A stretch of DNA of 10,301 nt from DASUFH01 sp036274645. GTDB lineage: Bacteria > Acidobacteriota > Terriglobia > 20CM-2-55-15. Each line of letters starts with the position of its first letter. Position 1 is the stretch's first letter. Of the stretch, positions 4,530 through 10,301 are shown piece after piece. The stretch spans positions 1 to 10,301 of the forward strand of contig DASUFH010000426.1 in NCBI GenBank assembly GCA_036274645.1, in the 5' to 3' direction. Position numbers and translations under genes: made by a program. The notes beneath the pieces were generated by a model, which had not been told where the DNA came from, ran no database searches, and worked only from the letters and a program-made list of their open reading frames with translations.

Positions 4530-6737
4530 ATGAAAAAGTCATACGCGATACTTGCCATCCTGCTTGTGGCGGCGCCCCTTGCGGCGGTTACGCCGTCGTT
4601 CTGGGAAGTTCGAACCTGGGAGGAGTTTCAGAAGGGTCACTTTGACGGGGTGTCGCTGACCCGCGAAGGTGAACTCATTCTGGCTCCGCGCTTCGATCCC
4701 GTTTTCAATACGGAACAGCCGTTCGTCTTTTCGGCGGTGGCGGACTCGAAGGGAAACGTGTACCTGGGCACGGGTCACGACGGCAAGGTTTACAAGGTCA
4801 ATCCGTCGGGAGTCGGCGAAGTCGTTGCGGACCTGGCCGAACTGGATGTGCTGGCGCTCGCGGTGGACGCCAAAGACACGCTCTATGCCGCCTCGTCCCC
4901 CGACGGAAAGATCTACAAGATTGAGCCCGGCGCCTCGCCCCAGGTGTTTTTCGATCCCAAGGCGAAATACATCTGGTCGCTCATCTTCGATCGTGAAGGC
5001 CGCCTGCTGGCCGGTACCGGTGACAAGGGCGTCATCTATCGCATCGATTCGAACGGGAAAGGCGCTCCCTTCTACGATACCGACGAGACCAACGTGGTCT
5101 CGCTTGCGATGGGGAACGACGGCTACCTGATCGCGGGTGGCGATCCCAAAGGGTATGTGTACCGGATCTCGCCCGCTGGAAAGGCGTTTGTTCTTTTCGA
5201 TTCGGGGATGCGTGAGACCCACGCTCTGGCGATTGGTCCCAACGGCAGCGTCTATGCGGCGATGGTCAATGGCAGTGGCGCTTCCGGCTCCTCAGATCAG
5301 GGCGCCGCGCGCACATCGTCCAGCGGCGTCGACAGCGGCGCCGCCGCCAGTCCGGCGTCCACTGTTCCGCTGGCCGCCCAGCGCGTGGAGGTCACCGTCG
5401 AGTCCGTCGAAGTGATCAGTTCAGCGGATGAAGGGCCGCGTGGAACGCCGGCCCGTTCCGCGGGTGTGTCGGGAATGATCATCGAGATCCGTCCGGACGG
5501 CGTGGTCAATACCCTGTGGCGTGGCGAAGAGATGGTCTACTCGCTGCTGCCGCGCGATGGAAAGCTGTTGTTTTCGACCGGTTCAAAAGGACGCATCTAT
5601 TCGCTGACCGGTCCGCGCGACACAACGCTTCTGGTCGAGTCCACTGAAGAGCAGACGACGAGGCTTCTGGAAGCCGCCGGAAAGGTTTATGCGGCTTCGG
5701 CAAGCGCCGGCAAGCTGTTCCATCTTTCGGACACGCCCGGCCGGACGGGAACCTACGAGTCCACAGTCCATGACGCCGGCGCCGTTTCGTCCTGGGGACG
5801 GGTTTCCTGGAAAGCGCAACAGGCCGGACTCATCGAAGTCCAGACGCGTTCGGGCAACACCGGAACACCAGACAAGACATGGTCGGACTGGACGCGCGTC
5901 GGAGCGGACGGCACGGTGTCGAGTCCGAAGGCCCGGTTCATTCAATGGAAGGCGACGCTCAAATCCGAGGGCCAGCGCTCAGCGGCGCTCGACGCGGTCA
6001 TGCTGGCGTATCTTGCGCCAAACCTGCAGCCCGAGGTGACTTCGATTGAGACCCTGCCCGAGGGCATTGCTCTGGCGAAGCCTGCCACATCCGCCGGCAC
6101 GGCGCCGGTCAACGAACTTGGAGTTGCGCGCGCCAGCATTCGCGCCGGCCAGCCGGTGCAGCGCCCGTCCCCGCGCCGTGTGAACCAGAAGGGCGCTCAG
6201 GCCTTTCAGTGGACCGCAGTGGATGGGAATCAGGACCTGCTGCGTTACGACCTCTACTATCGAGAGGTCTCCGACCGAGCGTGGAAGCCTCTGAAGATGG
6301 GAATCGACGACAGCTTTTTCACGGTCGAATCCGACACTCTTCCTGACGGCATGTATGTCCTGCGAGTGATCGCCAGCGACCTGCTGTCCAATCCTGCCGG
6401 CAGCGCGCTCAGTGGAGAAATGGAGAGCCGGCCGTTCATCGTCGACAATACGCCACCCGACGTCCGTATGCGCGAACTGGGCGATGGGCCGTCAGGCAGC
6501 GCGCGCATCGGAATAGAGGCGTCCGACGCGACGTCCGTTCTGGTTGACGCCCAGGTAGCCATCGACGCCGGAGAGTGGCGTCCGGTGTTCCCGAACGACG
6601 GGATTCTGGATTCGAAATCTGAATCGTTTACCTATGTGACGGGGGGGCTGGCGCCCGGCGACCATGTGATTGCGTTTCGTGTTTACGATCAAACCGACAA
6701 CATCGGCATTGCCAAAATCGTGGTGACGATTCCTTGA
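4530..6737 (+). CDS. Secreted seven-bladed beta-propeller protein with C-terminal FnIII/Ig-like domains, 735 aa
   Basis: A signal peptide spans about residues 1-19. Blade-like repeats of about 40-45 residues follow, each with a pattern like xVxAxxGxVYxGTGxxGKVYKI: near 66-91, 107-132, 147-172, 188-213, 230-320, 335-360 and 376-400. Seven blades fit a closed propeller of the NHL/WD40-like type. Blade 5 is split by a Ser/Ala/Gly-rich insertion (about 248-314). Residues about 408-496 form a conserved beta domain (HDAGAVSSWGRVSW, RSGNTGTPDKTWSDW, ARFIQWKA). About 500-550 is a linker, 555-640 an FnIII-like domain, and 640-735 a second Ig-like domain introduced by DNTPPDV. No catalytic motif is seen, so ligand or protein binding outside the cytoplasm is most likely. 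The start is ATG with AGGG 3 nt upstream. The TGA at 6735-6737 overlaps a TTG at 6734 that could start the next gene. Confidence 0.88.
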   Translation: MKKSYAILAILLVAAPLAAVTPSFWEVRTWEEFQKGHFDGVSLTREGELILAPRFDPVFNTEQPFVFSAVADSKGNVYLGTGHDGKVYKVNPSGVGEVVADLAELDVLALAVDAKDTLYAASSPDGKIYKIEPGASPQVFFDPKAKYIWSLIFDREGRLLAGTGDKGVIYRIDSNGKGAPFYDTDETNVVSLAMGNDGYLIAGGDPKGYVYRISPAGKAFVLFDSGMRETHALAIGPNGSVYAAMVNGSGASGSSDQGAARTSSSGVDSGAAASPASTVPLAAQRVEVTVESVEVISSADEGPRGTPARSAGVSGMIIEIRPDGVVNTLWRGEEMVYSLLPRDGKLLFSTGSKGRIYSLTGPRDTTLLVESTEEQTTRLLEAAGKVYAASASAGKLFHLSDTPGRTGTYESTVHDAGAVSSWGRVSWKAQQAGLIEVQTRSGNTGTPDKTWSDWTRVGADGTVSSPKARFIQWKATLKSEGQRSAALDAVMLAYLAPNLQPEVTSIETLPEGIALAKPATSAGTAPVNELGVARASIRAGQPVQRPSPRRVNQKGAQAFQWTAVDGNQDLLRYDLYYREVSDRAWKPLKMGIDDSFFTVESDTLPDGMYVLRVIASDLLSNPAGSALSGEMESRPFIVDNTPPDVRMRELGDGPSGSARIGIEASDATSVLVDAQVAIDAGEWRPVFPNDGILDSKSESFTYVTGGLAPGDHVIAFRVYDQTDNIGIAKIVVTIP

Positions 6738-6778
6738 CAGCGCACGGTCGAAACCTCAAAGCTGGGAACACGCGGTTC

Positions 6779-6828
6779 AATCCGGCGGATTGGCGTGATC
6801 CGGCAGATCGCAACCATCCGGCGGATTG
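6779..6828 (+). repeat. Three 18-bp direct repeats with palindromic ATCCGGCNGAT cores
   Basis: AATCCGGCGGATTG (6779-6792), GATCCGGCAGATCG (6797-6810) and CATCCGGCGGATTG (6815-6828) recur at an exact 18-bp period. The first and third cores are perfect interrupted palindromes (ATCCG-G-CGGAT), and the middle one has one change. They lie in the 110-nt gap before ATG 6848. They also read in frame as PADW/PADR-type hexapeptides if translation begins at TTG 6734. They could be an operator array, a duplicated leader, or coding. Confidence 0.6.
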
Positions 6829-6847
6829 GTTCCCGACGGTGACGGCA

Positions 6848-8836
6848 ATGAAGTTTCCGATTCTTTTAACGGCGCTATTGACGGCGCTTTTTACGACGCT
6901 GTTTGCATTCGCTCCCGCCGGAGAGGCGGCTCAGCGCGTGCGGCCTGCTGCGGGGGCCGATCCGGATCGTCCGAAAATCGATGTCGAGTCGTACACGATC
7001 GACGCCACCATCAATTCGGAGGAGCGCTCGCTGAGGGCCACTGCCGAGATTCGTTTCCGGCAGCTGGATCAGAATTCGTTTGCGGCGTTCGACCTCGATC
7101 GCCGTCTTCGCGTATCCAATGTCACGATTGCCGGAGAGCGAATCGGATTCCGGCAATTCGACCGGAATTCGTCGGTGGAGATCGACCTGAGTGGCCGTCC
7201 CGCCAGTGAGGATCTGACCGTGCGGATCGACTATTCCGGACGGCTCGATCCCGATGATCTGGATCCGGCCGATCGGGATCCGGGACTGCTGCGCATTTCG
7301 GACCGGTCGGCGCTGCTGCTTTACGAAGGCAAGTGGTACCCCACCAACGGGACATTCAGCGACAAAGCGACCATGGTTCTGCATGTGACCGTGCCGAACG
7401 GCTGGACTCCGGTGACGGATGTGCCCTCCGCCGGGACCGGCTACGCAACATTCACGCCGTCGTTCTGGGGACTGCTGGCTGCGGGACCATACAAGACCGA
7501 CGAGCTGAAAACCACGCGCGCGACCGTGGACGTGCATACGTTGAATGCGGATTCGGCCGGGGCGAGGTACCTGCAGGTGTCTTCAGCGCGCATTCTGGAT
7601 TTCTATTCGTCGACATTCGGATTCCCGCAGTTTCCGGTCTTCCATATCGTCGAGGTCGACGGTGTCAGCTGGACTTCGCGATCATCCCCGGGCGTTCTGA
7701 TCCTGGCCGCTTCCAGGTTCCGCAGCGACTTTGACGAGGCCTCGCTGGCGCGCATTCTCGCGGAACAGTGGTTCCCGATGAAGATCGCGGTCGCCAGACC
7801 GGCGGATTCCTGGCTGGCGGATGGCATGGCCGAATTTGCCAGCCTGATGTACCTCGAGAAGAAGCTGGCGCCTTCCGAATTCCAGGTTCAGGCCGACAAG
7901 GCGCTGGTGAAGGCTCTCGCATACGAGGGTCGAATGACAACGCTTCAGGCCGGCGATCTTCCCAAGGACACGATCGAGTACCACGCGCTGGTGGAGTACA
8001 AGGGCGCATATATCCTCCGCATGCTGCGATGGGTCATGGGCGACAGCAAGTTCAGCGATCTGATGGGACGCTATGTGGAGGCGTTTCGCGATACCCCCGC
8101 GTCGACCGAGGCGTTCATCCGGCTGGCTTCGACGGTGCAGGGAGAGGATCTCAACTACTTTTTTGAGCAATGGTTGAGCGCCTGGGGAGCGCCGGAGTTT
8201 GAGACGGAATACACCGTCTTCAGGACGCCCGATGGATATCTGGTGCGGGGAACCGTCAAACAGAACCTCGACCTGTTCCGCATGCCGGTGGAGCTTGAGA
8301 TCGTGACGGATGGCGAGCCGGAGTACGAACGGGTGGAACTGGCCGGAGTGTCCAGCGAGTTCCAGATCGCGACCGTGCGCAAACCGCGGGAGATTCAGGT
8401 CGATCCCGAAAAGAAGATTCTGCGCATCTCGCCAGGCATTCGACTCGACGTGGCGATCGGCCGGGGCGAGGAGTATGCGAATGAGGACCGGTTGGACGAT
8501 GCGATCCGGGAATACCAGCGCGCGATCGACATGAACCCGAAGAGCAGCCTTGCGCTGTTTCGTCTGGGCGAGGCGCTGTTCGAAGAGGGAAACCTGCAGT
8601 TTGCCTCACAACAGTTTCGTGACGCGTTGAATGGCGACCTGAAACCCGCCTGGGTGGAGGTCTGGTGCCATATCAATCTCGGAAAGATCTATGACATTCG
8701 TGGCTTTCGCGATCGTGCGATCGCCGCATACCAGCAGGCAGTGAACACCGGCAACGACTCCTACGGAGCTCAGGCGGAGGCGAAGCAATACCTGACGGCG
8801 CCGTTCCGGGGATCCGCAACGGCGCTTCGCAACTGA
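6848..8836 (+). CDS. Secreted M1-peptidase-like protein lacking the zinc site, with C-terminal TPRs, 662 aa
   Basis: From ATG 6848 the signal peptide is residues 1-28 (cleavage after GEAA). About 43-225 is the N-terminal beta saddle of M1 aminopeptidases (VESYTIDATINSEERSLRATAEIRF). About 230-450 is the catalytic-like region. The expected HExxHxW reads RILAEQW at 302-308, so both His and the Glu are gone. The third ligand site, WLNEGFAEY in active enzymes, is WLADGMAEF with Asp325, exactly 19 residues after the second lost His position. The YxKG region survives as EYKGAYILRML (383-393). About 450-530 is a beta domain, and 535-650 holds about three TPRs (DDAIREYQRAIDMNP, then FRLGEALFEEGN, then RAIAAYQQAV). 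Binding or chaperoning is more likely than aminopeptidase activity. A TTG at 6734 overlapping the previous stop would add 38 residues. I prefer ATG because it places the signal peptide at the N-terminus. Both starts have GGTGA upstream. Confidence 0.88.
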   Translation: MKFPILLTALLTALFTTLFAFAPAGEAAQRVRPAAGADPDRPKIDVESYTIDATINSEERSLRATAEIRFRQLDQNSFAAFDLDRRLRVSNVTIAGERIGFRQFDRNSSVEIDLSGRPASEDLTVRIDYSGRLDPDDLDPADRDPGLLRISDRSALLLYEGKWYPTNGTFSDKATMVLHVTVPNGWTPVTDVPSAGTGYATFTPSFWGLLAAGPYKTDELKTTRATVDVHTLNADSAGARYLQVSSARILDFYSSTFGFPQFPVFHIVEVDGVSWTSRSSPGVLILAASRFRSDFDEASLARILAEQWFPMKIAVARPADSWLADGMAEFASLMYLEKKLAPSEFQVQADKALVKALAYEGRMTTLQAGDLPKDTIEYHALVEYKGAYILRMLRWVMGDSKFSDLMGRYVEAFRDTPASTEAFIRLASTVQGEDLNYFFEQWLSAWGAPEFETEYTVFRTPDGYLVRGTVKQNLDLFRMPVELEIVTDGEPEYERVELAGVSSEFQIATVRKPREIQVDPEKKILRISPGIRLDVAIGRGEEYANEDRLDDAIREYQRAIDMNPKSSLALFRLGEALFEEGNLQFASQQFRDALNGDLKPAWVEVWCHINLGKIYDIRGFRDRAIAAYQQAVNTGNDSYGAQAEAKQYLTAPFRGSATALRN

Positions 8837-8847
8837 ACGAGACTGGC

Positions 8848-10301
8848 ATGAAGACTGGGCTGGTGTTGGCGATGCTGATTTTCGCGGTGGCGGAAGTCAG
8901 GCCTCAGGAAAAACCCGTCTACAACGGCGTCATTCAGGGACGCGTTACTCATCCCGGCGGCAAGGCCGGCGTTCCGGAGACCCAGGTGGTTCTCGAGGGG
9001 CCGATCCCGGCTTCCGGTGGGGGGGTGGCGCTGCGGGAATCGACGCCCTTTCCCGAAGAGACCATATCCGTAACAGGCGCCCGGACGGGAGTGGGCGCTG
9101 CAGCCGCGCAGCGTGGCGTGACGGACACGACCGCTCGTGACGATATCGATGATGCGGGCGCCATGCCGGTCACGGTCACCCTTACAGACACGGACGGGCG
9201 ATTCAGCTTCAGGAAACTGGCGCCGGGAAACTACACGGTCCGGGTGCAGCGCGAAGGTTATTTCGGGACGTTGCCTCGTGGCGTTTCCGGCCTGGAGGCT
9301 CCACTGACGCTGAAGGCCGAGGTGACCATCATTCCGGGATATACGCCCGCGGACATATCGTTTGATCTGGTCGAGGGAGGCGTTATCAGCGGTCACTTAC
9401 GCGATCCCAATGGAAGGCTTCTGACGAACTACACGATTTCCGCCTACCAGACCGCATATAAGGACGGCCGGGGCATTCTGAAGTCGATCAAATCGGCGCA
9501 GACGGACGACCGCGGAGAATACCGCTTGTTCTGGCTTCCGCCGGGCAGTTATCTCGTTGCCGTGGACCCGCGCCGTCCGGGGCCACTGCCCAGCCCGTCG
9601 GACGCCTACGCGAGAACCTTCTATCCCGGGTTGATTGACGCGCGCCTCGTTCCTCCCGTCATCGTGACGGACGGAGGCGAGGTTTCAGCGATCGATATTC
9701 TGGTGCGCGCGGAAGCGACCGCCACGATATCCGGCCGTGTGCTCGCGGCGCCGGAGAGTTCCTCCGAGTCGTTGAGTCCGGCTTCCAGTCAACTGACGCT
9801 TGTTCCGCGTGACGTCAACGCGCTGCTTGCCTCCGGCGATTCGGGAAATCTGAACGTAAAAGTGAATCGGTTGGGCCGTTTCGAAATTCGCAACGTGCTG
9901 CCTGGATCGTACGATCTGATCGCCAGCGCGGCGGAGGGCGCCGCGCGCGGATTCTGGGGCCGGACCCGCGTCGATGTCGGGACGGTGAATCTCGATGACG
10001 TCACGATCGAGGTTCGTCCCGGGGTGGAACTTCGCGCGCGCTTGAGAATCGATGGCAAGGAGATGACCCGGACCACCGAACCGGCGCCTGCTCCCGGCGT
10101 GAGCGATGTGGCGGCGCCGGCAAGTCCGCCCGCGCCAGACATTCAGCTAAGCCTTCAGCCCGCCGGCGCCGCGATGCCGGGCGCCGACCGCGCCGCCAAC
10201 GCCAACGTCACGGTTGATCCTTCGGGCATGTTCGTGTTCCCGTCCGTTCCGGAGGGCCGATATCGATTCCTGGCGGCGGATCTCCCGCCCAACGCGTACA
10301 T
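8848..10301 (+). CDS. Secreted protein of tandem carboxypeptidase-regulatory-like domains (partial, runs off right edge)
   Basis: ATG 8848 starts an open frame of 484 codons to the window edge. A short signal peptide covers about residues 1-19 (hydrophobic LVLAMLIFAVA). At least four CarboxypepD_reg-like (transthyretin-fold) units follow, each ending in the typical signature: DTDGRFSFRKLAPGNYTVRV (113-132), DDRGEYRLFWLPPGSYLVAV (220-239), RLGRFEIRNVLPGSYDLIAS (341-360) and DPSGMFVFPSVPEGRYRFLA (457-476). The first unit has an inserted loop of about 55 residues (53-107). A Pro/Ala-rich spacer lies near 410-430. Such domains are non-catalytic beta sandwiches common on exported proteins of Acidobacteriota and Bacteroidota, sometimes ahead of TonB-dependent receptor barrels. 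The visible part shows no barrel and no plug domain. The gene starts 11 nt after the M1-like stop, so cotranslation is likely. Its ribosome binding site is weak (ACGAGA). Confidence 0.88.
   Translation, partial: MKTGLVLAMLIFAVAEVRPQEKPVYNGVIQGRVTHPGGKAGVPETQVVLEGPIPASGGGVALRESTPFPEETISVTGARTGVGAAAAQRGVTDTTARDDIDDAGAMPVTVTLTDTDGRFSFRKLAPGNYTVRVQREGYFGTLPRGVSGLEAPLTLKAEVTIIPGYTPADISFDLVEGGVISGHLRDPNGRLLTNYTISAYQTAYKDGRGILKSIKSAQTDDRGEYRLFWLPPGSYLVAVDPRRPGPLPSPSDAYARTFYPGLIDARLVPPVIVTDGGEVSAIDILVRAEATATISGRVLAAPESSSESLSPASSQLTLVPRDVNALLASGDSGNLNVKVNRLGRFEIRNVLPGSYDLIASAAEGAARGFWGRTRVDVGTVNLDDVTIEVRPGVELRARLRIDGKEMTRTTEPAPAPGVSDVAAPASPPAPDIQLSLQPAGAAMPGADRAANANVTVDPSGMFVFPSVPEGRYRFLAADLPPNAY

Noticed and set aside
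4539..5222. Minus-strand 227-aa frame opposite the propeller gene
   Set aside because: It is an antisense shadow; the plus strand shows regular blade repeats.
6875..7537. Minus-strand 220-aa frame opposite the M1-like gene
   Set aside because: It is an antisense shadow without domains; the plus strand has a signal peptide and an M1-like fold.
8770..9396. Minus-strand 208-aa frame spanning the end of the M1-like gene and the next gene
   Set aside because: It crosses two supported plus-strand genes and has no recognisable domain.
8848..10301. TonB-dependent receptor
   Set aside because: CarboxypepD_reg domains can precede such receptors, but no plug or barrel sequence is visible in the 484 residues available.

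Overview
The window is GC-rich, densely coding bacterial DNA. The best guess is an Acidobacteriota chromosome of the Solibacter/Bryobacter type. This is inferred from the run of large Sec-exported proteins (a SpoIVB/S55-like protein of about 600 aa, a beta-propeller protein, an M1-like/TPR protein and a CarboxypepD_reg-repeat protein) and from the palindromic GGGCGGTC-type repeats. No rRNA or other taxonomic marker is present.

Layout. Positions 1-774 (minus strand) hold a two-gene unit: a small unrecognised 92-aa protein followed by the N-terminal 161 residues of a DUF374-family lysophospholipid acyltransferase-like protein, which runs off the left edge. Positions 775-891 are a divergent intergenic region with a 19-bp imperfect palindrome and a strong ribosome binding site. 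Positions 892-1050 (+) encode a 52-aa putative zinc-ribbon protein. Positions 1111-1785 (+) encode a HAD phosphatase that begins at GTG with no Shine-Dalgarno. It is bracketed by a family of palindromic REP-like repeats: one copy before it, and three after it, two of which face each other as a REPIN-like unit. Positions 1943-2545 (-) encode MobA, the molybdenum cofactor guanylyltransferase.

The right three quarters (2624-10301, +) is a colinear run of four genes whose products all carry Sec-type signal peptides. In order these are a SpoIVB/S55-like putative serine peptidase, a seven-bladed beta-propeller protein with C-terminal FnIII-like domains, an M1-peptidase-fold protein whose zinc site has been lost and which ends in TPRs, and a protein of tandem carboxypeptidase-regulatory-like domains (cut by the right edge). 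The gaps are 22, 110 (or a 4-bp overlap if a TTG start is used) and 11 nt. The four look like one envelope- or periplasm-directed transcription unit.

The most interesting points are this secreted cluster as a possible undescribed system, the apparent circular permutation of the S55 domain relative to SpoIVB, the dead M1 zinc site with a matching TPR tail, the 18-bp triplicated palindromic repeat ahead of that gene, and the REP/REPIN family. The window has no gene-free stretch longer than 300 bases, no CRISPR array, and no tRNA, rRNA or transposase gene that I could see.
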